From the NCBI RefSeq assembly GCF_036370855.1, contig NC_088117.1, positions 3,658,001 through 3,722,000 on the forward strand: DNA of 64,000 nt, read 5' to 3'. Made by a program: the position numbers and the translations under genes. The stretch is from Dromaius novaehollandiae. Taxonomy: Eukaryota > Chordata > Aves > Casuariiformes > Dromaiidae. Below, piece after piece: positions 32,101 through 43,680 of this stretch (positions are counted from its first letter, which is position 1; the number at the start of each line of letters is the position of its first letter). The notes beneath the pieces were generated by a model. That model ran no database searches and was not told where the DNA came from. It was given only the letters and a program-made list of their open reading frames with translations.

Positions 32101-35100
32101 CTTTATGAATCTGGGACACTTCTTCTGCATGGGCAGAAGGTTTCGCAGGCTCCAGGGGTCTTGGATTTACTGTGCTTGTGCAGCTTGTTGGTACAAATCA
32201 TGTGTGTGTATCTTGCCCAGAAAATTCTTTATAGAAATATATCTCCAGTTTCAGGCTTCCCTCCTTCTATTCCAGAGGTTAACATCTGATTTGGAGGCTA
32301 CAGCATCCTGTAGGCCACTTACCTCCTCTAGCAACAGAAGCAGAATAATTTAAGTGTTGCTATGTTGTGTTGGTGCTTTTATGCCTTTTCCATGGCTTAA
32401 GCGATCATTCATGCAAGCACACAACATAAACAGTTATGCTGTCAGAGTTTCTGGATTCTGCGGTACTAGATAGGAGGTTCCCATTGCACCAGGCTCATAT
32501 TCCAGGTACTTAGTCTCCTGCAAGTTGTAAAGGCAATTCTTATTTCTTGTCATACAAATGGATCTTTAAAAATGGATCTGCGTTGAGGGCAGAAAATGCC
32601 TCCATGGGTTTTCAGCAAGGATTTTTTTTGTTGTTTTTTGTTTTTCTCCTCCCCCTCAGCTGCACTGTGCTGGTACCACTGGATTTAACAGCATCGCTTC
32701 CGGCTTGCACTGAAGTGCACAAGAGGAGTCTTTGTCCCACATACTTGCAGCATGTCTAGTCTGTCAGAGAACAAAGTGCATTTCCTAAAATGAAATGATT
32801 AATTGTATACCCAGGATGTGGAGGTCACAGCAGGAGTTTTAGGAAGGTGCCTTCAGTTTGCTGTCGCTGTGGTGCTAAACACATTCATACTGCTGTTTTC
32901 GAGGCTCCCAATAACAGTCAGGTGAGTCACACTGAGCCTGACTGGACTGGCGAGCACCTAATGACGGCTACCCCATCCTGCTTCTTCCCTACAAGGAATT
33001 GTCTGAGTTAGAAGTGTTGTATTTCCTCCTTGCTGTCTCATCTTCCTCATCCACCTAAAACTTTTGTGTTGCTCATGACAAATGAGGAGTGTCAGAGGCG
33101 GATTTTGCCACATTGCACATTATCCCCCATTTGCTAAATTAGTAATACCCAAACGTACCGTTCTGCAGGGATCGCTCTGTCCTGGCTGCTTTTTCAGCCA
33201 GGTTGAAGGCTGGGTGGGCCTTTAAACGATGATATTTTAAAATTGAGAACAGCTTTGATTTATTGACCTGCTGCCTCTGTGAATCGAGCTGTCTGGCCTG
33301 GCATCTGGAGATAAGAGGCTGTCGAGTAATTGCTTATTATTGACTGATTGCCAGCTTGGGCCGTTTGCTTGAAGAAGAATCAATAGCAGTCAATCTTCAA
33401 AGCCTAAACTCTTCGGGAGTATGACTAGTTTCCAAATTGGGAATGACAGGTCAGGATAACTCCATATCTGATATCCCAACTTCAGGTGAGGGTGTAATCC
33501 TGCGACGGAGGAGGAAACGAAGAACAAGAGCTTCCTGCATCAAGGCTTTCACATCTGCCTGCTTCCCAGTCTGGGTTTTTTCTCTGCAGGGGTTTTCAGG
33601 GACAGCTCGCAGCGTGGCTCCAAAGCCCCCTCCGAGGTGTCGGAGCGGTCCCGGCACTGCCTGATGGCAGCTGGAGGCGAGGGTCGCGGTGAGGAGCGGA
33701 CGGGGTGAACGCAGGCATCCTGCGCTCAGTCCCCCAAGGCTCGAACAGGGAGGGGTGGATGAACAGCCTGGGCTAGGACACATCCCAACCAACCAGTTTG
33801 GAAGCTTTCTAAATAAAACAAAGCGTCTATTTTAATGCACGGTAACAGAGATTTCCTTTCTGTGGGTGATTCTATTTAGGTGACAACAGAACACAATATC
33901 GAGTGTCACCATACATTTTATCATTCCTTACGGATACTGTCGCTATGGTGAGCACTCATTTTAAGCAGCAGACATAGCCCTTATTTAACACTATCATGAC
34001 ATGTTGTGTTTTTTGTGGATTCCCATGTAGGGTTTTGAACATACAGTTGGCTTCACAGCACCAAAAGCGTTTGTGACTTGAAAAAAAATGTTTAGATCTT
34101 TGTAGTGACTCAGGTGGAGTCTGACAACCAGATTGGGACTCTCACGTTTTTGGCTTTAGCTTACTGCTGCTTGACCTCAGCTCTCAGAGCATAGTAGTCT
34201 GGTCTCTCGAGCGTCCCAGACCCAAGCAGGCATTTAAAACCTGAAATGAGGAGGGGGAGGCTTGGATTTCTATCAGCTACGGAGAGTAGTTAAGCAAGGG
34301 GACATAAAATAGATATATGGGAAAGGGAATGTCACTACAGTGGTAATATGGGAAGATGAAAATGGAAGAAGGGAGAAGAATATATTTTTCACAAGAATGA
34401 ATATTTATCTTCCATTCTGGAGTTTTCTTTTAACCAGGAATGCCCTGATGCAAGATGCACTGTTTGGGGTGAGGGAAAAATACCTCAAACAGGGCAGTTT
34501 TGTTATAATGCACAATGACCTCAGAATAAATGGACAAGCTTACTCGAACAACCTTGTTTAGATATTGGATTTGTTGTCTCCTAGCAAATCCTCATTTGCA
34601 TGGGTCCTTAATCTGTACAGTGAAATGTGTCTCAGGATCTGTTATCTACTGCGCTGCAGAGTTGAGAGCTAGATTTTTAAAGCTGCTCCTTTTCATTTGA
34701 GCACTTCTGCCCCCCATGCCCCAAGTCACCTCCCCTGCTTTTTTAAAGCAAAGATGATCCAACAGGTGATACAAAGGAGACAAGAGCAAAACCTGCCCCC
34801 GAGAAGGAGCTATTTTGACTTAAGCTTCAGTGGATGAACTGTCCACCAGCCTGTAGGGGAAAAAGTCAAGAACAGGCATTTTAAACGTGTCTCAGAGAAA
34901 CCACTAGCCCCCCCCCACCCCTTCCTGAAAGGGCACATTAATGTGCAATCTTTTAAAGTCTGTGGAGGTAGAGAGTTGGACAGAGATTCCCTTCTAGGAC
35001 TTTAGAAAGGGTTTAGCACGTATTTATGGGGCTGCTGAGCGTTGCATGGAGTCCTGAAATGGCATTTCCTCGTGTCTGCAGCAGCCTTCATTTCATGAAA

Positions 35101-38100
35101 TGGATGCAACCGCTGAAAGGAGATCTCGCGTGAGCACGCTCACTGAAGAGCAATCCTTTAGAGGGAGTTGGAGAGTTAAGCTACTGCAATTTCTCTGCAG
35201 TTGGCTGCAGTAAACAACTGCTCTAAAGACACGAGGAAAAAAATTGACGGAGGTATATGGGATTAATGTACATATCTTTGTGTGTTTCTACTTGCTGGTT
35301 GAGGGTTTGGTAAAGATTTGTTCTAAGAGAGCTGGGGAAGAGAGAGCTGCATAATGATTTTATGGGTGACCTTCATGTTGTGGTTTGTTTCTTTCTTTTT
35401 TTTTTTTTCTCCAGGCCAAAGTAATCCTATTTCAGTGCAAGGCCATAGCGAGGTACTGGCTAGGACTGGGCTAGGGCACTGTTCTGCCTTCACGTTGACT
35501 TACATGAATATATGGGGCGAGGCCTGCTGCACATTGAGCTGTGTTGGCAGAAGGGAGCTGCAAACACCTCTTACTTAGTAGCTGCAATCAGAACCCAGTG
35601 GGACTCGATATCATGCTTCTGTTGGAAAGAAAACATGTAAAGGGATGAGCTTTGATTGTCTGCGGGATAATTGTCTTTTTGCTCCCCGCTCCTCCCCATG
35701 CACGAGGAGCTGCAAACCTGTGTCAGATGGGGGGAAAAAATCAATGAGGTATTTTGGTTTTGCTTTAAAGGCTGAGGGCTTTTCGCTTGTCAAGGAGAAG
35801 CTGTCTCGTCAGTGAGGTGAGTGTTGCAGGCATGAGGATTGCGTCGAGGTGAAGCCGAGCTGCTTCCTTTCTGCTGGCTGGTCGGCAGGGGCATGCTGGA
35901 AGAAGGACAACCCACCATTAGTTCCTGGCAAGCAAACAACTTTCTTATCTACTCGCCTGCAGAAAGTGGGGGTGAAGGAGGATATTACTGACCACCCTTG
36001 GTGCTTTATAACAGCTCCAAATACTTAAAGCACCACCGATCCAGGGCCAACCTGGGGATTCCCAGGAGTCGAGCAGTAGCATCCCGGTGACTTGCCTTCT
36101 CCGAGCCGGGAGAGGCAGAGCTTGCTAACCCCCAGCTCGCGTCTTTACTGCTTGCAAACTTCTAACTAATCCTGCTGAATGACGAGGAAACGGTGGGGAG
36201 GTGTCAGCAGGAGTTGCCTGGCCTTGAGGGGTGGGGAACGGCATGGCCTGGTGGACCTAACTTGAATAAATCAAGTCGCCTGCAGAGCGAGGGTTCATCG
36301 AGGTGGCTTCCCAGCAAGTCCTCAGGCCTGTGCGAGCGGAGAGGGGGCACACCCTTCCTCTCCTAAGGAGTGAGTAATAATAGGTGCAACTCCTGGGCTG
36401 CCGGTGCCAAGGAGAAACTGGGTGTTGCACAGCTAGAACATTCGTCCTGGTGTTACCCGTTGTTAATTCATGTCCAAAAGCAACAGGATCTGTTTGCAGT
36501 GTCGCGTCTAGGAAAATGGCTTCGTATTTCCTTGGAGTGGCGTGAGGAAGGGAAGAATAATGCAATAATTTTGCAAAGGCCGGTGGCTCCCGCTGGATTC
36601 ATCCTACGGTGGTTGTCTGCTCCGTGCAGTACCCGGGCGAGCGTTACCGCTGCCGGCTGAGTTCGGAAGGGCAGTTCTGTCGCAGACTGTGCTCAGCCAC
36701 AGATGCTGGGTATTTGAAGAAAATTTCGCCACCCCGATGTTTATTATTATTATTATTTTTTTAGCTTCATCCCTCCTTTCCCCCTCCTTTCCAGAAGCTC
36801 TGGCTAGCACAGATTGTCTGTTCTGTGGATGGTTTTAGGGAACATTGATGGGTGTGTGCGTAGGGGGAATAATTAGCTACAAAATGCAAATAGATTGTTT
36901 CTTGCTGTTCCCAAATCATTGTAATTTCTGCGAGGATGGGTTAATTATATCTTCGTTTTGATGGGTGTAAGGAAAATGATAGAGATATAGAAATATAAAT
37001 TCATATAGGGAGGGGCAGTGTTTTCAGACTACTGGTTTGGAATTCATGAGAACAAAGACGCGTCATCTCGAAGGACTGTGGATCTGGAAGGACTTAGCAG
37101 TTACATGTTTCCTAGTGTTGTACAAGTGTTTTCTAATACTAATTTTCATCTTATGCCAGTGAAATATCTGTCACCACTACAAGGGTTTTCAGTCTGAGGA
37201 AAACGGTGTGAAATGCTGGCGAAAGCACGTTTGGTTGAAGGGCTGGGCAACAGTTTCTTGGAAAAATAAAGGCGAAAGCAAGCAAATTCAAAGAAACCCT
37301 CAAACTTATTTCTGGATGGGATATAGCAAGAATGTGTCATTACCCGGCGGTGGCCAGGACTGTGGTCCATGCTGCTGAAATAAGGTGGTTGGGAGTAATT
37401 GATGTCTTTGCCCTTTTGCAGCGGGTGATGTTAGGGCGCCTGGATTCTTCCCTCCCATCCCTTGCTGCAACCTCACCAGCAAAGAGAAAAGAGCTAAGTT
37501 CATCACTGAAACAGTTTTGGCCAGCTTTGAACTTTTCCTCCAGTCTTTAATACAGGCTGCTTGTCCTGCTTCTTAGGAAGGTGACCTGGGGCCGTCAGGT
37601 CTGGCACCAGAACGCAGGGGAAAGGCTCAAAAAAAAGGAGAAAAAGTGGCACTGTTTCTTTACTTTTGGCTCAAAGCCTTCCTGCTCGCCCCAGGGTATG
37701 CAGCAGGGGCGGTAGGGCCCTGCTCCTCTGCTCGTTTTGGAGTAAAAAGGGGAAAACAAGCTAAGGTGGCGGGGGACATCCCCTGGCAAGGTGGGCGGTT
37801 ATGGACTTTTATGGAGATATGTAGTGAGGGATTTCCAGGAGAAGCTGAGGGACTCTTTGCCTAATTCTTCTAGATCTGCAGGCTCCTATCTTTAGATTTC
37901 TGTTAGAAGTTTCTGGCCTAACATCTGGATGTGTCCCTTGTTCCATGCGTGTAGCTTGGTTCAGTGGGGGAACTGAAACCCGGGTCTGGGACTTGCTCCC
38001 CTCTTGGCAATCACAGCAGCCGAGGGCTATGTTCCACCCAGAGAGAGAAGAAGATGGAGGTGAGTCGTACAGGTGTGTCTAAGGAGACCTCGTACAGCCA

Positions 38101-39091
38101 CAGCAATTACATGAGGGAGAAAGTTACTGTGCTTGGTAATATATTGCACCGAAGTCTCAGTCTTTAATAATCAAATAATGACCACTTCAAAGCCTGTTGT
38201 CTTTGCTTTCTCTCCCTTCTAATAACTCCAGCCAATCTTTAGGCGATTGGTAATGACTTTAAGACCAGACATTATGATATAAGCCTTGTAATTATTTGTT
38301 GTGATGAATCCTCCTGCTGCTGCGAAGCGGTGTGGACGGGTTTCTGCAGAGCACAGCACTTCTCCGCGTTGGTGCCTTACCCAGACTCACTTAAGAGGAG
38401 TTTTATCTCCTGCTGTCCTGGCTGTTTTGAACTGCGGTTTGTGAGTGCGTTTCAGCAGTCTTGAAAACTGGACCGAGCTCCTCACTTCTGCACCGTCGCT
38501 TCGTTCCTCCGTGCCCTTTCGCTTGCAGGGGCTGTGCCCTCCCTCCGCCCAGCTCTCCCCCTGCTTTTCGCCAGGACCCAAGGATTGCTGCATGTCCCGC
38601 GCCAGAGCGGCCCGGGGACTTGTTGCGTCTCCCCGGCCGGCGAGGCTGCTGCGTGCCTGGAAAAGCTGGTGTAGCGCTGGTTTGAGACGGGACCAGAGCA
38701 AGCTTGAGAACAGTGGCTGGAAAGAGGATTCCCTGCCCTCCTCTGCCCCTGCGGCTCATTGAGTCAGATATGAGAAAAGGATAAGTTTGGGCTCAGGGGA
38801 AGATTTTTTTTTTTTTTTAACCTGGCTGTGAAATTAGTAGAATAGCTACATTTCCTTGGTGGATGAGGCTTAATGAGTTAATGAGCATAGAGGACATAGG
38901 CTGGTGCTTCTGCATGCGAGGCGTTACGGAAGCAGCGTAACGCGGCTGTGATCCGGGAGTTACGCTTGGAAAGATACGGTCTGTAGCGAAAGGAGAGACG
39001 GAAGAAAAAGCGTGTTTTAAAGGTGTTTGCCCACTTGCTGGGGATCGATCAAATTAAACAGTGTGGAAAAAGAGCAGGAATGCAAGATCGT
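29151..39091. other. EHMT1 intron 1, segment C
   Basis: No gene. It includes a short 14-bp tandem (GAGGATGTTTGCT twice, near 31,983-32,010) and an AT-rich possible conserved element at about 33,220-33,430. There is a T-rich run at about 35,396-35,409 and a T15 run at 38,804-38,818. Open frames are short and unremarkable. Confidence 0.6.
33220..33430. promoter_or_regulatory. candidate conserved non-coding element
   Basis: An AT-rich, repeat-free, high-complexity block with several homeodomain- and SOX-type words (GAGTAATTGCTTATTATTGA, ATTGACTGATTGCC). The texture resembles developmental enhancers. Conservation cannot be assessed here. Confidence 0.2.
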
Positions 39092-39171
39092 GGGTCGCCC
39101 GGGGAAAAGAGGGAGAGCCCAGGAGGGGGAGGGGTCACCCGGGGAAAAGAGGGAGAGCCCAGGAGGGGGAG
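39092..39171. repeat. 40-bp tandem duplication (2 copies)
   Basis: 39,092-39,131 and 39,132-39,171 are identical except for one G/A difference (GGGTCGCCC against GGGTCACCC). The unit is purine-rich (GGGGAAAAGAGGGAGAGCCC core). Near-identity implies recent duplication or active slippage. Confidence 0.95.
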
Positions 39172-39689
39172 ACGGACGGGCCGAGCCTGGGGAAGGTCGG
39201 TTTTGAAGAGGCTATTGCGAGACCGGAAGTGACACAGGGACTCCTAAAAAAGAGGAAACGACCCGCAGGTGATTCTTCGAGCAACGTCTAGTCCGTGACC
39301 TACTTGCTGTCACAGTGATTTGCAGTTAGAAAAGCAAACAAAAGAAATCAGTGTTCCCGGTAGAAAAAGGCACAGATGGTGCAGGAGTTCCCTAGAAGTC
39401 TGCCTGCTCCAGCTGCCGCGACGTCTCCGCGGCTGCGGGCAGCGACGGGCACCTGGACCGAGGGAGAGCAGAGGGGATGGCCTCAAGCCGTGTTTGCCCC
39501 GGTGTCGCAGCAGTGGAGGGAGACAGGCTCGGGATCCTGAAACCAGGCTCAGATTTATGTGCTGGCTTAAACACGTGGGCTCTTTAATGCACGAGCGGCT
39601 TGTTCCTCCGGAGTGATGCAGGGCGCTACGTAATTGGCCTGTTTGGGGACACGACTCACCAGGACACGTTATGAACATTAGAAATTATT

Positions 39690-40400
39690 CATCCCTAACC
39701 TCCTTAATAATCTGCTGCAAACTAAAAGTCTGCTTCCTCCTGCTTCCGCTCCTTCAGGAGCCCCCGCTAACCTGATAATTCTTAATCTCGTCTTATTTTC
39801 CAGATCATCAATTTGATTTCTCGGTACTTTTACAGTCCGTAGTGTTCCTGGGAATCTGGGCGCCCATCAATTATCTCTGTTTCCTTTTTGAGGCTCTAGC
39901 AACCTTGAACCAAAGTTCCCATGCTATTTATATACCTCACATTGCTTATGAGGGGAATCTTTCAGAAATAACTGTAGAATTATTACCAAAATATCCTGAA
40001 ATTGTCTCAGTATGTCATTATCTTTCTTGATAATATGAACCTGAAGGTTCCCTTTTTCTTCTTGTTCACTTCTGCTGTGGGGGGTGTTGAAAGTTAAATG
40101 CCTTATCTTTAACTTAATTAACGTGTAAGATATACACGTGTGTCATAGTATATCGGATACTCCTTTAACCGTATTAATCATGGTGCTGGGAATGTAGTAT
40201 GTAGTATCACAAACTGTCGTCAAATAATGACATTGATTAGCCATTAGCTTCTCCTTTGCATTCATCAGCAAGCATTAGCACGCAACCTTCCTTCGCTTCG
40301 TTTTGAAACCAGTTCTAGTACCATCCACAGTGACTGAAATCCACATAAATTCATTAATCTCAATGGACTCAGCACGGATTTACTGGGGGCAGAGGCTTGG
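39690..40400. promoter_or_regulatory. candidate conserved non-coding element cluster
   Basis: About 700 bp of AT-rich, high-complexity sequence lacking simple repeats, with many TAATT, ATTA and GATAA words (for example CCTTAATAATCTGC, CTGATAATTCTTAATC, TTAACTTAATTAACGTG). A 62-codon open frame at 39,842-40,030 has no recognisable content. It is a candidate intronic enhancer only by texture. Confidence 0.25.
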
Positions 40401-42189
40401 ATGGCAGGAGACCCTCAAAAGCCGTCACCTCCTGTTGTCACTGCCGGGTGCAGAGGCTGCTCCGAGTTGAGCGTCCAGCCCTCCCTGCTTAGCCCGGGGC
40501 TGCGTCCGGCTTGGGGGTTACTTCAGATTTCCATCTGTACAAGCTGCCATCAGGAAGTGGCCCTTGTATCTCCTTTTTTTTGGTGTTCTTTCTAAATTGC
40601 TATATAAAAAAGTGGTTCTAAGTGTCTGAAATGAGTTGTCCTCCTGTCGATGACACGCAGGGAGTTATCTGGGAGTTAGCAGGCCAAGGTTATTTAACTC
40701 CAAAACGGCACTTGCCTTGCAAACTTCCAAGAAAAATATTTCCTTCGGAAGTAAAAATGAAAAAAAGTCCTCTGTTTTCTGTAAGTTGTGAATTGTGCTC
40801 TTGTCTAAGCTGATTATTTTATTTATTCCAATAATCTTCTCTTCCAGAATAAAGGAAAATTAATTGTCTTCCTATTTCCATAACGATTTGCCCTTCAGAC
40901 AGTTGCCGGGCAAAGTGCTTAAAACCTGAAATGAAAAGATGGTGAATGTTTAAAATCATTGAGCTACTATAGGAACATGTTTGTATTTTAATAGGCTGGT
41001 ATTCAAGTCGTCCCAGAGAGTACTGTTTGCTCGGTGCTCTGTAGGATTATGAGTTTTTTTTCTTCTGCATATTAAAATGGGGTCAAGCCTGCTGTGGTAG
41101 ATAGTGCAAGTCTTATGTAGGATTTTGCTAGCAATATGGACTGGCTGGAATTGAAGCTTTAATATTAGACAGCATTAATGGGGAGTGTTGTCCTTGTCTT
41201 ACGTTGTGCTTGTTTGCCAGCGGGTTGGCTTTGCGGCGCGTCAGTGCCTGGAGACGGGCGAGGAGCTGTGTCCTCGCAGGTGTGCTGGGACGAGGCTTTC
41301 ACTGTGAGATGGTTTTACTGAGACCTGGCTCTTGGTTATTTTTAACTTTGTCCAACTGAAAAAAAAAGGTTGGATGATTAATTTGGGAAAATACTGGAGC
41401 ACTTCCTTAAAAGGATCAAAAATGACATAATATTCAGTGATGAATCTGAGAGCTAAATTAGAGCTTTTGTGTATGCGTTGGTTGAGGAAGGGAATTTCGT
41501 ATTTTATCACCTAATTTGTTCTTTTTTTATCCCAGGCTTTGCATTCATGGCCTTCTGCTAGCTAGCTAGTTATGCTGCTGAAGCCAGTGTCAACCAGCAC
41601 CACAACTCTGGCTTTAGACTGGAATCGAAGGGGGGGGATGGATCTGCCCTTCACTTTGCCTGGTAGTTTTATTCCTAATTCACACTGTAATGTCCAGTCC
41701 TCTCATGCCTCTGCCGTGACTCGCAGGCTGGACGAAGAGCCCTACTACTCGCCAGGATGCTTGGGACGGTAGATCTTCCACTAGCCCACCACGGACACGA
41801 AGTGCTGAGGCCTGCGTTGCCCATCCCATCGGTCGTGAATGTTTAGTTCCCATGCCGGCTCGGAATTAGGGAATTAGAGGCATTAGGGCCAGTTCCAACA
41901 CTGCATTTCAACGCAGAGGATTAACAAGAAACCATGGGGCGAGAAGTTCCTTGTATCTGTTGTGTGTTTGCCCCTTCCCTTATTGCAAGCTGTTCCACTG
42001 CAGCTGAACGTAACCCATCGTGGAAGAGAGAGGGGTAGAAGTTAATTCATTTTCATGATCTTTCCATAGCACTTAGTCCAGCTAATAGTAATTTGTCTTA
42101 CTTGGCTGCTGCCGTAATCCCATAAGGGACCCAGAGGGAGAAGGCTCGGCACAAAGCACCCGTGGCCCCAGGGTATTTCCATTAGCCGA

Positions 42190-42310
42190 AGAGCCCACAT
42201 GATAATCTGTTGCATTTACATCCAGAATTTCGCCCTGCCATCTCAAGCTGAAAAATAATGGAGATGCATTTATGCCACAAAACGTCAGGAAACTACCATA
42301 TGCAGCTGAG
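42190..42310. promoter_or_regulatory. candidate conserved non-coding element
   Basis: A high-complexity block with TGATAATCTGTTGCATTTAC, GGAGATGCATTTATGCC and CATATGCAGCTGAGATAGC: octamer-like, E-box and GATA-type words close together. Suggestive only. Confidence 0.2.
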
Positions 42311-43444
42311 ATAGCGGTTCATCTCCCTAAAGTCCCTTAGCATGAGGGGAGGGAGGGAAACTCTCTCCTGATTACAGAGGGAGCTTAGGGAACCTCAAAC
42401 CAGGTGTGTGAGATCCTCCTCAATTTTCACCTGCTGTGCCTTGCATAGCACAATCTTTTATTTTCCTTTAAACATTGTAAACCTGGCAGGGGAATTTGTT
42501 AATAAGACTCCCAACAGACTCTGGTTTTGCCAAAGATGGATTTTAGACTCAGTCTCCATACTCCTATTACGAACAAGGTCTCTCTCCTCCCCTGCTGAGA
42601 AGTCCTCAAGGGATAGACTGCAGCAGCAAACTGTCCCGTTTTGTTTAGTCTTTAGCTGATACGGCTTGTCATTGCTTGCTGTCAGTGCGCCTGGCGTGTT
42701 GTGCGTAGCGTGGAAGAAGTTCTCCCTGCTGCAGAAAGCTTACTGGGGCCATCCCCTGTCCCTAGGAAGCTGCCATTGATTTCCGTATTTTAGGCTCAGT
42801 CCCTTAAATCACAAATGGAGCTGTATTTCCAGCTAGTTCAACCCTGTATGGTTCATTGAAGTGGATGAAAAACACTAATTCAGGCCAGTTATGGTCCTGG
42901 TCCCCAGACAGCGTATGCATGGTCTGGAGGGGGAAGTCTGAATTTATCGGTCGTGTGGAGTCTTGTGTAAAATTGATCCAGGCTTGCTGGCGCGTTTGCC
43001 AGAAGTGTTGTTGACCTGGCAAAAGTTGTGAAATTCGTTGCAAGGAACAGGAGAGGACAGGAGCTCCCCTGGACTAGAATGCAGGCCGATCTGCACATCA
43101 GCACGACAAAGGATGGAAAAAGTGGGTGTTAACGGTTAAATTTTGCAAGGCACCTTACTCATTCTCAAGACCTTTTATGTTCCATTCAACCACCTATAGC
43201 CCTTTCTCAAAGGAGAAGTGTTTTACAGAGTCTTTTCTCCTGAGCTTTTGATGGTGCTTTGCAGGAGTAACTATGTTCCTTAGCTGGGTGCTGTTACCAG
43301 TCCTGTGAGGAAAATACCATTTTTAAGAATTACTAAATTGTGCAGTCACTGCCACTAATGCTGATGATCCTGCCCTGTTGTGTCCTTTCTCTTCCTATTC
43401 TAGTCATTTTCCATGCTGGTCCATGAGGGAGTTTTAGTCCTTTC

Positions 43445-43680
43445 TGGATCTGATTCTGATCCCTGCTTTGTGAATATAAATTCGGAGTTATTGGTCAAGT
43501 CAGTTGTCCAGTGCACTGCATCACTGTTGGTCCATTTTCTATGTTCTGTGATCATTTATGTTGATTTATAATTGTGCAGAGAGGGAATGAACTGGTGCCC
43601 TACCAGAATAGTAGGGTCCGATCTTACTTTGTGTACCCATTCCGGTTGAAGTAGGAGAAGTTTATTGTACTCAGGTCCTC
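43445..43680. repeat. possible pair of old palindromic-repeat fragments
   Basis: TCTGATTCTGATCCCTGC...TAAATTCGGAGTTATTG (43,448-43,494) and GGGTCCGATCTTACTTTGTG...CATTCCGGTTGAAGTAGG (43,614-43,653) resemble sauropsid repeats with GATCCTGC, CAGTGTAAATC and CCATTGAAGTCAATGG words. Decayed; family from memory. Confidence 0.3.
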
